A stretch of DNA of 64,000 bases from Chinchilla lanigera. Its lineage: Eukaryota > Chordata > Mammalia > Rodentia > Chinchillidae. The stretch lies in contig NW_004955425.1 in the NCBI RefSeq assembly GCF_000276665.1, positions 23,373,694-23,437,693 on the forward strand. The letters run 5' to 3'. This document shows positions 10,137 through 20,929 of this stretch, piece after piece (positions within the stretch are counted from its first letter, which is position 1; every line of letters begins with the position of its first letter). A program made the translations under genes and the position numbers. Below the pieces are notes generated by a model. It was given only the letters and a program-made list of their open reading frames with translations. It ran no database searches and was not told the origin of the DNA.

Positions 10137-10816
10137 TGTGACACTCTTTCTGATATTTGCATGATTTGTTCTATTACTTTCTTCAGGTCTGCTTATAACA
10201 GTTGTCCCTGAGTACCCTACCTAAAATAGTATTCTTCCACTGTCTCTACCCTCTTACAGGTTTTTCTTCACCACATTCATTACTGCCTGACATTATGTTA
10301 TGTTTTTGTTTCTTTTTGTCACTTCTGTCATTAGTATATGAACTTCTTGAGGGAAAAGCTACATCTGTTTTGTTTATCACTAACTCCTCCACACCAACAA
10401 CTATGCCTGGCTCTTGGAAAGCATTTGAAAAATATTTGTTGAGTGACTCAAGATTTGGTTCAATATTTTTCTATTACAAATGTGGGAGGATGTGAAAAAT
10501 TGTTGTTTTGTCAGTTGTCTTTGTTTGGAAAAATACTGTGATGACTTTTCAGATGGAATGTGTGACCCTGAGGAAATGAATTGGAATAAAATGACAAAGA
10601 CATAACTGAACTACCTTGAAAATAAATGAATACTAATTTGGGAGCAAGAGAGGAGAATGAAGAGGGTAGAGGGTGGATATAGAGAGAGGGGGCCAGACTA
10701 TATAGCAGAAACCTGAAGTATGAGTAGGTAGGAATGACTGAGGAAATTATTAAAGAAAAGGTGCATTTCAGGCTATGTTTAGGTTATGTTGCAATTTAAA
10801 CTTCTCGTTTCTCTCA

Positions 10817-11159
10817 GCTGTGGTTTAAATGTATCAGTGTTGAAATTTAACCCCCAGCGCAGTAGTGTTGGAGGGTGGGGGCCTAATAAGAGATGCTTAA
10901 ATTCATGAGGGCTCTGCTCTCATGTATGGGTGATGCGGTTATTAGGGATGTGGATTTGTTATTATGAGAGTAAGTGTGTCACAAAAGCAAGTTTTTCTCC
11001 CTCTTGCTTGCTTCCTCTTGTGCTTTTGCCATGGGGTAGTATAGTGTGAAAGCTCTTACCCCTTGGCTTTTAACCCTCAGCCTCCAGAACAATAGGAAAT
11101 ATATTTCTTGAATTACCTAGTGGTATTCTGTTATAGCAACACAAAGCAGATTAATACAG
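10817..11159 (+). mobile_element. MaLR LTR (MST/MT-like)
   Basis: Ordered matches: 'ctgtggtttaaatgtatcag', 'cagtagtgttggagggtggg', 'ttcatgagggctctgctctc', 'ttgtgcttttgccatggggt', 'cctccagaacaataggaaat' and the end 'tctgttatagcaacacaaag' + 'cagattaatacag'. This is a near-complete MaLR LTR. No internal part follows in the same orientation, so it is a solo LTR. Confidence 0.85.
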
Positions 11160-11194
11160 TCCTTGGATCTCTCCAGCATGTAGCTGCTTAATGG

Positions 11195-11392
11195 CAGTGC
11201 TTTGGTGGGGGAAATGAAGAAGGGACAGGCAGTTCCCTGGGACCTCCTTTATGATGATAATTGCATCCATGAGGGCTCTGCCTTCCGGACCTTATCACCT
11301 CGGAAAGGCCCTATTTCCTCATACCATCACATTAGGATTGCCGTTTCAACATAGGAATTTTGAGGGAACACAAGTATTCAGTCTATAGCAGT
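11195..11392 (-). mobile_element. MaLR/MLT1-like LTR fragment
   Basis: The plus strand shows 'tccatgagggctctgccttc', 'cggaccttatcacctcggaa', 'aggccctatttcctcatacc', 'atcacattaggattgccg', 'gaattttgagggaacacaag', 'tattcagtctatagca', the reverse of the 5' part of an MLT1-type LTR. It lies head-to-tail next to the LTR ending at 11159 but in opposite orientation. Confidence 0.7.
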
Positions 11393-11399
11393 TAGTGCC

Positions 11400-12090
11400 A
11401 AAAGTACTCATTCATAGTAGATTATTAAGGATTTGTGTTGTAATTTCTATTGAAACTGATAGGAGATAACTCAATATGTAACTAATGTGTAGTAAATAGT
11501 TAACTTATCAGTTCTTGGTGATCAAGTCCTCCACATCACAGGATCTTTAAGGTTGGCTTTTGACAAGCTCTTGGGAGATAACATAAGAGCCCTTGGAATA
11601 TCCTTCCTGCTAAGTGTCTTTCACACCTAGACAGTGATAGCAAACCTTTTAGAGCTTTCAGTGATAACAAATAACCAGCTGCAGCATGCGTGCCCTAGGT
11701 TCGCCACCACTGAGTCCTAGGACCATTAGCTATGCTAGCTAGTTTATCACTAACAGTGTGATTTATGGTGAACACCTGTTTTTTGTTCATTTGGGATCCT
11801 TGGCCACATTGACTTAGTTTGATCTCTAGGGTAAAGGGACTGGAGACTGATTAGCTAGGTTCTCTATGTTTCTGCTGATTTTAATCTGTACTATATACTT
11901 TTGCTGTAATACCTGTAATGGCAAGCATAACAGCTTCTCTGAGTTCCAAGTCCTTCTAAGGAATCATTAAGCCTGAGAATGAATTGATGCAACTAACAAA
12001 TTACATGGGTGGGGGGAGGATGGAATAGTAATAAATTCTTGATTGCTTGAAAATAAGACAAGAATATACTCTGGTTTCTCTTCAGAGTGC
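11400..12090. other. No recognised feature
   Basis: Mostly AT-rich unique-looking DNA. I see no coding signal or repeat motif, apart from short A-rich and palindromic stretches such as 'gctagctagtttatcac' near 11735. Confidence 0.45.
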
Positions 12091-12094
12091 ATAA

Positions 12095-12838
12095 ATCTTT
12101 TGCCTTTTTAAAAATAAGACAAGGAAAAATAAAAACAAAGAACAAATAAAACAAGTAGAAAATGCAAATAAAACTCAGAGTTAAACTCAGATATTATCAT
12201 AGTTACATTAAATATAAATGGAATAGATAATAAAAAGTCAAACTGTCAGGCTCAGTTTTTTAAAAAATTTAACTATATGGTGTTTATAGTGCCATATCTT
12301 AAATATAAGGACATTAAAGATTGAAAATAAAACTAGATTCCAAGTAAACACAATCCACAAGCAACCTGGTGTAGCCATAGTAATATCAACTGAGGTAGAT
12401 TTTACTAGGATAAAGAGGGACATTTCATAATTAAAAGTCAATGCTACAGGAAGATCACAGTCCTAAATTTCTGTGTCCCTAATAACATGGCCTCCATACA
12501 TGTCAAGTAAAATTTATGTAAAAAGATAAATAGGTAAATCCACAGTGAGAGTTGGAAATTAATACAGCTTGTAGCTATCAATAGAAGCAGAGAAAACAAG
12601 TAGAAATACAACAGATTTGAACAGTTGTAACTCAGTGGACACAATTACAATTAGCATTGATCAGCAGATTAATGCACATTCTTTTAAGTGTATTTAGAAC
12701 ATTTACTAAAATTGACTACATACTGGGATATGAGGAAAGTTCCAGCAAATAACAAAAGATTGAAATCATATACCATGTATTTTCTGACAATTAAATTAAG
12801 ATAGAAATCCAACAATTTGACTCCTAGATATATGTCCA
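12095..12838 (+). pseudogene. Ancient L1 ORF2 endonuclease fragment (L1M)
   Basis: Decayed plus-strand sequence follows the endonuclease part of mammalian L1 ORF2: 'attaaatataaatggaatag' (NINGxN-like region), 'cacaagcaacctggtgtagc' (AGVAI-like), 'gataaagagggacatttcat' (RDKEGHFI-like), 'cctaataacatgg' (APN-like), and 'tattttctgacaattaaatt' (FSDN-like before KIEI). Stops interrupt every frame. It ends at a GT microsatellite. Opposite-strand short frames in this block are shadows. Confidence 0.7.
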
Positions 12839-12844
12839 ACAGAA

Positions 12845-12846
<2 letters not shown>

Positions 12847-12880
<34 letters not shown>
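12847..12880. repeat. (GT)17 microsatellite
   Basis: Uninterrupted gt dinucleotides for 34 bases. A nearby minus-strand frame with an HTHTHT run is an artefact of it. Confidence 0.97.
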
Positions 12881-12882
<2 letters not shown>

Positions 12883-12899
12883 CTATTTTGAAGTCTTTT

Positions 12900-14155
12900 G
12901 GGGGAAAGGGAGGTCAAGTCTAATATCTGGCTGCTCCCGTGAGCTGTTTTTGTTGCCTGCTTTCTAATATGTTCTTTCCCATTTTCTTTGTATGACTTGT
13001 ACTTTTTTTCTGATGGAAAATGGGCACTTTAGAATATATGTAAGTATTCTGGGTACTGCACCCCAGCCCATGGTCTTAGTTTGGTGATTGGTTAGTTTAC
13101 GTTAATGAGTTCTACCCCACCCACCCCATCTCCCTACAGATTTAAGGCTCTGCTGTTGCTCCCCAGGGAGCTCTGGTTTTCAATGTGACCATCATCATCC
13201 TGGGATGATAGTGATATTAGTTGGGCTCTCTTCTTTCCCTGACCACATGTATTCAACTCTGCTGCTTGCTAGTGGATTTTCCTATTATTTTCAGCAATGC
13301 CCTACTGCATAAATTGCTCTACAAACATATCCAACCACAAATTGTGGCTCCTTTAAAGAACAGTTTTTGACATTGATATTTGTTATGATCCCAGGAAGAC
13401 TTCTCTCAGCTCTCTTATTCCCTGGCTTTCTTGCACACTAGTCACTTTTACTGTAGTCTGTATCTTAAATAAATCCATGAATCTCCTTCCAATTGTATTT
13501 CAACACAACTTTGTCTGCTTTTGTGAATCCCCTTGTTTGAGCCATACTGTTATAAATGTAGTCAGTTGACTGCTTCTCCCTCTGGGCAAAGCCTCTGTAC
13601 CCTTGTGCCAGAGCTTCCCTGAGTGTCAGTCCTGCTTTAGGAGCTGAGTGCTTAGTGGACAGGGCCCAGAAACCCAAGTCCTCTTGGCTTGGCTTTCCTG
13701 GTGTGGAGCCTGGCCTTATGATCTGGGGCAGAGTCAGTCAGGGTGCAGTATTCTGAGCAGGCTATGCCACGACTGAGTCCGCATCTCCTGAGCAGGGGCT
13801 TGGTGGAAGAAGGGAGCCCTCATCTCTTGGCCAAACTTGCTTAGTTCCTAGCCTCAGTAGTATATTCTTTGGGGGCTGGCTGAAAAGTACTGAAGTTCTT
13901 TGGCTTGCAGGGAAGCAAACCTTCAACTGAGAGAGGGCAGCAGCTTTGACTGGGTTGTCTCTCACTGACCTGGGAACATGAGGGAGGGCACAGTCTTGGT
14001 TCAGATAATAGACTCACCTTTCTTACTTTCATAGGTTCTCCTTAATAGGTGTCTCTTCATTTGTTGTTTTGCCCTAAGTGGTTACGTTTTAATAATTTTC
14101 AACAGTCTTACCAGGAAGTGGTAAGGGGAGCAACTCATACTGTCATATTGGAAGC
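12900..14155 (-). mobile_element. HAL1/L1M 5'-region fragment
   Basis: The plus strand carries the reverse complement of the upstream part of old L1/HAL1 elements: 'tttgtatgacttgtactttt', 'gatggaaaatgggcacttta', GC-rich 13.5-14.0 kb sequence with 'ggctggctgaaaagtactga' and the terminal 'actgtcatattggaag'. This L1 segment is non-coding or weakly coding. The three minus-strand frames here (13465-14032) are not recognisable proteins. Boundaries are approximate. Confidence 0.5.
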
Positions 14156-14159
14156 CTGT

Positions 14160-15330
14160 CTCTCAGGATTCTTTTTCTCTTAACATCAGGAAGCATTGTC
14201 CTTGCTGCTACATGTCGTTCTACAGGAGGGAGTGAGGTGGCATAAATATTCTGATTTGTAGGGAATCTTCTTATATTGTGGTACCAAATCATTGTTGGTT
14301 ATATGAGCTGCACACTTTATTTTTCCAGGTTTTGGGCCATAGCTAATTGACCTATGTGTGACATATGGTCCAGGTGGGACCAACACATTTCCTTTCCTGG
14401 GAATATGAAAGAAATGTAGAGCACAGGGAGATATGTTTGAGGCTAGACTGTACAGAAAAGATCATGACCTGCTTATGATGTCCCAGTTCCTTCACTTCTG
14501 TTGTCAACTCTTCCTTTGATACTGTGAAATATCTCAGTATACTTTCAATGGCCAACTACTTAAAAATTTAGTATGTTATCTAGAGTCAATATTTTGATGC
14601 TTCAACCACAAAAACAAATTTAAAATATGACTCTAATAAGCTCTCAAATTCCTAGCTTGAGTAATTGGTCATTTTACCATTAACCAAGAGAGGAGTCATA
14701 GGAGGAAAAGAAGGGAATAATAATGAGAAAATAATTGGTGCTGCTTCAGACATGCGGCACTGTGCTACCTGTGGAGTATCCAAGTGTGAGACTGAGAAGG
14801 AGAAAGGATTAGCAGCTGAAAACTAGCTTACACTAACTCTTAAGGGACCAGAATCAAAAGGGCGCCATAAAGAGATCTGCAGTGAGCAGCTAGAGCACAT
14901 GGAGGGTGAGGAAGGATTCAAGGAGGGAGTAGTGAGCAGAATGAAGAGTGAGGGCTGAGTTTTGAGGGGAGAGTAGTTATGTCAAATAATATTTGGCAGT
15001 GGTGGTCATAATGATGTTGGTCTGGTCAGCCTTTAGGGCTAGAAACCAAACTGCAGAAAATCTAGGAGTAAATGGGACAGAGGAAGTCTAGAGCATTATT
15101 TGAAGGAGTTGATGTAGGAAGAGCAAAGGGATAAGAGGATATCTGGGGTATTGGGTTGTGGGGACTAAGGATATGGGAGACTTGGTTATGTTAGTATGTG
15201 ACAGAAAGGACCAGAAAGAGAAGCAGGAGAGACAGGCAAAACAGAACTTGATTTCCAGAAGACCCGAGGGAATGGGCAGATAAAGTTCTTCAAAGAAGAA
15301 AAAAATATGTTTTGTAACATGGCAAGTCAT
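14160..15330. other. No recognised feature
   Basis: Mixed AT-rich sequence followed by a purine-rich 14.69-15.30 kb stretch (many gga/gaa repeats on the plus strand). No SINE or LTR motif was recognised. The 111-codon minus-strand frame at 15088-15423 is pyrimidine-rich low-complexity coding without a domain and runs into the mariner remnant. Confidence 0.45.
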
Positions 15331-15337
15331 TACACAA

Positions 15338-15800
15338 TGTGCCAGGTGTGATCTAAATATGTGGTAAATATTTAAATAAAAATGTATTACAGTAAAAGAC
15401 ACATTGCCACTAGTATCTATCAAAATGCTCGCCCTGTTTCAAACACACTTATTTCACCATTCTTGCTACTTTTTAAAGCAGTTCTGGAAGTCCTCTTTCA
15501 AGATGTGATAAAAAAAAATATGGCAAATGCTACTGCTGCATGCCATCCAATGGAAAGGCAGATCTATAAAAACGTTGTGATGTGTCCTTACCCACCTTAT
15601 TCACTGAATCTGGCTGTTCCCCAGTGTCAAAACTGACAGTGCAACTAAAGACACTAATGAAAGAATACTTCTAAAACTGTGTCAGAAAATGCCAAGAATG
15701 ATGGGATAAGCATATTTGAAGTGAGGGGGTTAATGGAAATGTATCTTTTATTGTAATAAATGCTTTAAATTTAAACACATACTATATTTTTCAACTATAT
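15338..15800 (+). mobile_element. Mariner-like element remnant, copy 1
   Basis: It is homologous along its length to the copy at 35.94-36.48 kb: shared blocks 'acagtaaaagacacattgcc', 'ctggaagtcctctttcaaga', 'ggaaaggcagatctataaaa', 'tgatgggataagcatatttg', 'aagtgagggggtt', 'cttttattgtaataaatgct'. Relative to that copy it has lost about 60 bp in the middle of the transposase-like segment. Frames are broken. Internal homology suggests a non-autonomous, internally deleted mariner. Confidence 0.65.
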
Positions 15801-15887
15801 CTCATGTGAAGTGTGTGGTAAGAGGCTGTCCAGGGCAGAGCTATTTCATTTTTGAAATACAAATTTTCATTTTGAAATTACAAATAG

Positions 15888-15981
15888 CTTTTGTAATTTT
15901 AAAAACTGCTCATTTCCTCTTGTGCATAATTTTATATTTGGTCTCTGGAGTATCATATATCAGTATAACTATATGTCCTTT
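15888..15981 (+). repeat. 94-bp local direct duplication, copy A
   Basis: From 'cttttgtaattttaaaaact' to 'ctatatgtccttt' it matches 16966-17059 with two substitutions (c/g at the 'cctct/cctgt' site and t/c at 'ggtctc/ggcctc'). No TE motif is visible within it. The copies are 1078 bp apart and in the same orientation. Confidence 0.95.
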
Positions 15982-16965
15982 ACTGTGTTGTCAGTAAGAC
16001 CTGTCCACGAGATTCCTTCGATTTGGTGTAGCCTGGACCCTCAGGGAGCCGAGAGCTTTGTCACTTCATGATCCTTGAGACTATGGATTTGTCAATAATG
16101 TCCTTCTTAGGCTTTTCTCCCCTCAACTATATTAAAATATGGTAGGTGGTGCTAACCTCATCTTTCTTCTTATTGCGTCACAAGTACACCCATTCCAGGA
16201 GGCAAGTTTCTGTTCTTCAGCAAGGTTACCTAGTGAATACAAGACACTTCTCTTGCACTGTTCCTACATCACAGAAGCAAAAAAGATAGTATTTGCCCTA
16301 CTCATTGGGGTGAACAGGCTGCTCATGACTGGTACCGGGGTCTCGTGTTTATTTGCCTGAAGGGCTTCAGTAACTTGGGCACAGCTGCCCACATGTGTGA
16401 CTCACTTAACGTGCTATGGCATTCCAGTCAGGATCTCTGCTTTAAGGAGTGCTCCCCTACTCTGTAGTTTCCGTTCAGTTTCTGATAGATGATAAAGGAA
16501 TACCTCCCTGCACATACACGCTGAAACTACTCAATGTGTAACACAGGAGGATGCTTAACAACTAAGAGCTAATGGCTTACTTTGTCCTTACACATCTCCT
16601 TCGTAAATGTGTGTGCATGTTAAAGAGACAGCTACATTCAAATATATTTTATGGGTTACTAAATTGTCTCACCATGAAATTCATTCTTATTTTTCATTGT
16701 CTTGAATCTGATATACGTGACATCTTGTTCTTTCATTTTCTTTCAGAAAATAGAGATACTTCTTTCACAAGTTTGAGTGGTATAGTGCTAGAGGAAGCAT
16801 ATTCTGACAGCAGACATTAGCCTGCAGTATATACTCAATACATTATAAATAAGGCACAGTGTAATTAATCATTCATATATCCCAGTAGAAAATAGGTTAT
16901 ATATTTAATTTCTTAAATGTACCTTAGGCCATTTTTGCTTGCACAGGGGCTTTAATGAAATGTGA
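15982..16965. other. Non-repeat spacer between the 94-bp copies
   Basis: About 1 kb with scattered CpGs and no recognised repeat. Splice-acceptor-like pyrimidine tract plus ag occurs at about 16728-16745 ('ttctttcattttctttcag'). Frames at 16139-16360 and 16572-16820 are short and carry no recognisable domain. It may be conserved non-coding DNA. Confidence 0.4.
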
Positions 16966-17378
16966 CTTTTGTAATTTTAAAAACTGCTCATTTCCTGTTG
17001 TGCATAATTTTATATTTGGCCTCTGGAGTATCATATATCAGTATAACTATATGTCCTTTGTATTTAGAAAAAGTTGTAGGAGAATATAATAAGCTGGCCT
17101 TCCTAGTTAAAAATGCAACAAGGAGAAGAACACGGGAATGGATTATGCCAGCAAGTGTGGAGGTGTATGGGAAACTGTGTTTTAAGACCCACTGTAGATC
17201 TATGTCGCTGTCTGCGAAAGAGAGGATAATTAGCGCCTGCACTCTCCGTCATATCAGACTAAAGGTAATGGGGTGTAAGAAATGGTTCATTAGGCTCTCT
17301 CAAGTACTTTTTACTGTGTCCATACTATTTATACCAGCAGAAAAAATTCAGTCTTTAAAAATCAAGTCAAAGCATTAG
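16962..17378 (+). other. 138-codon open frame, unknown; possible exon or conserved non-coding block
   Basis: This is the longest open frame in the window. Codons 1-33 come from the 94-bp duplicate and read as hydrophobic low-complexity sequence. The next part (about 17069-17267) is more protein-like and basic, with a RRRTREW stretch and several CpGs. It is bounded by an acceptor-like 'cctttgtatttag' at 17055-17067 and a donor-like 'aaag/gtaatg' near 17265. No known domain is recognised. Without conservation or RNA evidence it should not be treated as a gene. Confidence 0.2.
16966..17059 (+). repeat. 94-bp local direct duplication, copy B
   Basis: Near-identical partner of 15888-15981. It continues directly into the CpG-containing block at 17.06-17.27 kb and forms the start of the longest open frame in the window. 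Confidence 0.95.
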
Positions 17379-17379
17379 C

Positions 17380-18520
17380 CTTAGATTCTTTAATATAGGA
17401 AAGAACATTGAGTAACGATGCCTTAAAGTCAAATGAAAAATGTACATAAAAAGCCTACACAGTGTTTATTAGCATATATGTCTCCCAACTTGAGTACTCG
17501 CAGTGTCTGACCTCTCCCTTCAGGCTGCTGGCTCTACACCTGACTCATCTGTAGGAGTGTGGGGTGGAGGAAGAGATGAGAGCAGAAACCAGTTTGCTAA
17601 ATATAATCACTGCCCACTTAGAGTTATAATGGAAAAGGAACTTGCTATTGTCTCCTTAGCTGTGTGGAATGGAGATTAGGTAGGAGACGCAAACAATAAT
17701 GAGACCATGGTTCTTTTAGAAAAGCCACCTGTGGTGGTGGAAATGAAAATATGGTCAATTAGTGGAGGTTGTATTGTCTTCCCATAAACTCATTCGGATG
17801 TTGTTCAGAGAGGTATCGGAAAGGCGGGTAATATATTTGATACTGTTTAGACCACAGCAAGTTCTGATGGAAATTTTTGAAGTAATTCTCTTTAGTCTTC
17901 TTCCCCCTGCTGACCTCTCTCCCCTTCTTGCAAAGCTTCTGGGATGTGCTTCTGAGCTTTGGAGTCAAGTTGACTGCTTGTAATTGGAAGTTCTGCACCT
18001 GCAAGTAGAATAGTTCCTCAGACTGTAGAAAGAAGGAGAAAGTTGGGAGGGGAAAGATCTATCAGGGGCAGCATATTGGGATAAGCTGCATATTTGCTTC
18101 TACTGTGAATCTTTTCTGCATCTTGGAGAATAAAGTTAAATGATCTGTGATTTCTTAGTGAGTGGAGTCTGTGGGTGTTTTGCTGATGTGCTGAAAAACT
18201 TACCATATAAAAGAATCTTACCATAGATTAGGGAAGGTGTGGTACTTAGTAATTATACCTGGTTTAGTGTCTTCAGATCCTGTTATTTTGTGAGCTCCTG
18301 TCTCCCTCAAGCCTTGCAGATAGCTGGGCACAAGTAGTGAAAACAGCTCTATCCTGGTCACAAAAGAACCTTTGACTGTAAGTCCCTTGAGGGTAATGAT
18401 ACATCAGATAGTGGCTTTGCAACATCACGTGCAATTGTGACTAAATTTTTGTCATTGTTTTTGCTTTGATTGATATAATGGAAAGATGAGTGGAAAAGAA
18501 GAGAAAGCATAGGAAACACA
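17380..18520. other. No recognised feature
   Basis: Moderate-GC unique-looking DNA. Overlapping short frames on both strands at 17759-18004 are mutual shadows with no domain. No SINE, LTR or L1 motif was recognised. Confidence 0.45.
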
Positions 18521-18524
18521 TAGG

Positions 18525-19135
18525 AACACATGGTGGTGAAGATGTGGAAAAACTGGGTCACTCACGTATCGCTACTGGAAATGCAAAATGGTACAGTCAT
18601 TCTGGAGAGGAGTATGGGAGTTTCTTAAAAGTTTAGCAGTGGTCCAGTGATTTGCACACTTTGACATTTATTCAAGAGAATGAAAAGTTATGTTTACACA
18701 AAAACCTATACATAAATGTTCATAACAGGTTGAACAAGCTGTTGCATATCCATACCATGTCATACTATTCAACAAAAAAAAGAAATAAGCTACTGACATA
18801 TGTACAACTTGGGTGAACCTAGAGGGCATTATGCTGGGTGAAAAAGATAATCACATACTGTATGATTTCATGTAAGTAGAATTCTGGAAATGACACCGCT
18901 ATAGAGGTGGAGAACAGATTGATGGATGGGGAGGAAGGAGGCAGTATGGCTTTGAAAGGGCAAAGGGAGGGTCCTTGTGCTGATGGACATGCTCTGCATC
19001 TGAACGTCAGTGCTAGTGTTCTGACTGCCATATGATGCTCCCACGGGAGGAAACTGGGCAGGGTAAAAAATATCTGTTTGTGTTCCTTCTTACAACTCTG
19101 CTACAATGACCTCAAGGTTAAAAATTTAATTAAAA
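18525..19135 (+). mobile_element. L1M 3' end (ORF2 tail and 3' UTR)
   Basis: It follows the old L1 3' end in order: 'gaagatgtggaaaaactggg', 'gctactggaaatgcaaaatg', 'acacaaaaacctatacataa', 'atgttcataacaggttgaac', 'atatccataccatgtcatac', 'ttgggtgaacctagagggca', 'ttatgctgggtgaaaaagat', 'catactgtatgatttcatgt'. It is strongly diverged and non-coding. Confidence 0.8.
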
Positions 19136-19564
19136 CTCTTAATTAAATTTGAAATAACAGATAAAGCTTCATAATAGTGGGGAAGATTTTTTAGGGGGTG
19201 GTCAAAATTTTAAGTACTTTAGAAAACTATGTACCTAATAATCCATTCTCCTTGGGACTGGTCTTGTCTTTATCTTCTTTCAACCCACATTAGGAAATTA
19301 GGAAACGGTCAGGTAAACATGGTCATTGGGAAATGTCCGTAATTACTTAATGCTATTTATTAGTCACAAGGAGTTCCAGATTGGGTTGAAAACTGACCAC
19401 ATGAACAAGAAAATAAAGTTCCCTTGAACTAACATTTTTAAAGCTAACATTTATAGTTCTTGTAAAGCACCAATAATTATTGTATACTCATGAGAGCTTT
19501 TTACATTGCTACTAACTCACATAGCAAAGCAGACATGTTTTAAAAAATAATTTAACACCAGATA

Positions 19565-19670
19565 TGAAATCAGAAGATCTAGATTTCAGTGTCAGTGATG
19601 CCGTTTTCTTGTTATGTTTCAGTTTCTGAGCACAATACACTTCTGTGTAATGGGTAGAATGACATTAAAA
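19565..19670 (+). mobile_element. MIR SINE core fragment
   Basis: Weak match: 'cagaagatctagatttcagt', 'gttatgtttcagtttctgag', 'ctgtgtaatgggtagaatga' follows MIR (gttcgaatcccag... tcagtttcctcatctgtaaaatgggga). It is heavily diverged. Confidence 0.4.
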
Positions 19671-19689
19671 GTAGTATAGTTTGCAATGA

Positions 19690-20060
19690 AAGTGCATTGC
19701 TAGTTTTTTTTTAATAATTAAGTTTATCAGTACAGTTTAAATATTCATAATGATCATATTCATGATAGGGAATTTGCACCTGTATATGATATATCTTAGT
19801 TCCTCTTTTTTTCCCATTCCCCTTCCCTCTCTTCAACCCCTCTTCCCCTCCTTAGGCACAATGCTTTGTTTCCATTTTTAACGTACTGTGCAAGCAGTAG
19901 TAGGAGTAGTGGTTGTTATTATTAAAATAGATTTATAAAATTGATCTTCTTCCCTTTTTTACCTGACCATCTTAACAGTTTCCCATATTCTTTAGAGTTT
20001 CAACGTCCTTTTCTTCCCAATTACACAAAAGGACTAAGCCTAGAGAAACTTGGTTTTTAG
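19690..20060. other. Pyrimidine-rich AT/CT block, possible L1 3' UTR
   Basis: 'ttttttttaataattaagtt' is followed about 100 bp later by an 80-bp c/t-rich run (19804-19855). This layout resembles the polypyrimidine-containing 3' UTRs of the minus-strand L1s at 26 and 38 kb, but I cannot align it. Confidence 0.3.
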
Positions 20061-20513
20061 ACCTATGTGCTTGCTTTCAGAATTGTGTGGCTCAGAAGCC
20101 CAGCATTTTTCTTGCTTATCCAGGCACTAAGAATGCAAATATTAACCCAATTTCTTCTATTGGAAAAACACTTTCCCCTTTTCTCTGAGAATTGGGATTT
20201 AAACACATTAACAGCAATTAGTACTAGAGCCAAGAATTCAGATTTTGAATAAAACTACAGTTGACATTTGCTCCTGGATGAGAGAGTGAAAAATGGTCCA
20301 TAAAGTTTCTATTAACTTCAAAAGCAGCAACATCTGCTCCAATCCACAAAGCTTCAGGGTCTACCATGGAGGAAGAGAGTGCTGTCTGCAAGCTGAGAAC
20401 TCAGCCAGCAGTCCTGTGCAAGGTCTTCATAGCTGGCCTCAGTGCATTGAAGGAGAGCATCATTTCCAGCAAACTCCAAGTAGTCTTATAAAGCAAGGTG
20501 TGAGCCTAGTATT

Positions 20514-20619
20514 AAGAATGGACTGCTGGGCCTAGGATATAGCTCAGTGGCATGGCACCTGCCTGGCAAGTGCAATTCTCTGAGTTCAATTCTCTGTTAA
20601 AAAAAAAGAATGGACTGCT
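20514..20619 (+). mobile_element. ID SINE with perfect 14-bp target-site duplication
   Basis: The ID body is at 20528-20605: 'gggcctaggatatagctcag', 'tggcatggcacctgcctggc', 'gagttcaattctctg', then an A-tail. It is flanked by aagaatggactgct at 20514-20527 and 20606-20619. The perfect duplication indicates a fairly recent insertion, although the body has lost several bases around the B box. Confidence 0.92.
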
Positions 20620-20687
20620 AAGGAAGCTCATGAGTACAGCAGCCTGAAAAGGGTTCTTCTGCCACATGCATTTATTCTGCAAATAGT

Positions 20688-20815
20688 ATTTCAATTTCTT
20701 CCCTTTTCTTCTTCCTCTCCTCCCTTTCCTTTTCTCCATCTTTTCTTTTTCTTCCTCCTTGTCATCTTCCTCCCCCTCTTCTGTTTTTCTTTGTCTTTTC
20801 TTTTACCTCTCACCA
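20688..20815. repeat. CT-rich low-complexity tract
   Basis: About 125 bp of nearly uninterrupted c/t with short ttcc/tctt units. The minus strand gives a K/R/G-rich frame that is not a protein. Confidence 0.9.
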
Positions 20816-20929
20816 TAAACATTTACATAACTTGATATAGAAGTTTGGATCCTATAACTTGCTAATAATCACTTTGAGCATTACCTGACTTTAAAAAAAA
20901 AAAAGCAACATTTTCCAAATAACACTGTG

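Larger units (their letters stand above)
9620..10460 (+). mobile_element. L2 LINE, 3' part, interrupted
   Basis: The left part (to about 9825) has 'ctgcccctgctcaaag'-type sequence, 'cagggcttttgcttagtgac', and 'ctgtctgggacactcttcc', typical of the L2 ORF2 C-terminal coding region. The right part (from about 10135) has 'gtatatgaacttcttgaggg', 'ctatgcctggctcttggaaa', and 'aaatatttgttgagtgactc', the L2 3' UTR end. The two halves are separated by a B1-dID, a TG/TA microsatellite and an ID. The coding frame is broken. Confidence 0.75.

Noticed and set aside
9888..10211. 107- and 84-codon frames with repeated I-Y residues
   Set aside because: They translate a B1-dID, a TA microsatellite and an ID; pure repeat artefact.
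12847..12917. HTHTHT-rich minus-strand frame
   Set aside because: Translation of the GT microsatellite.
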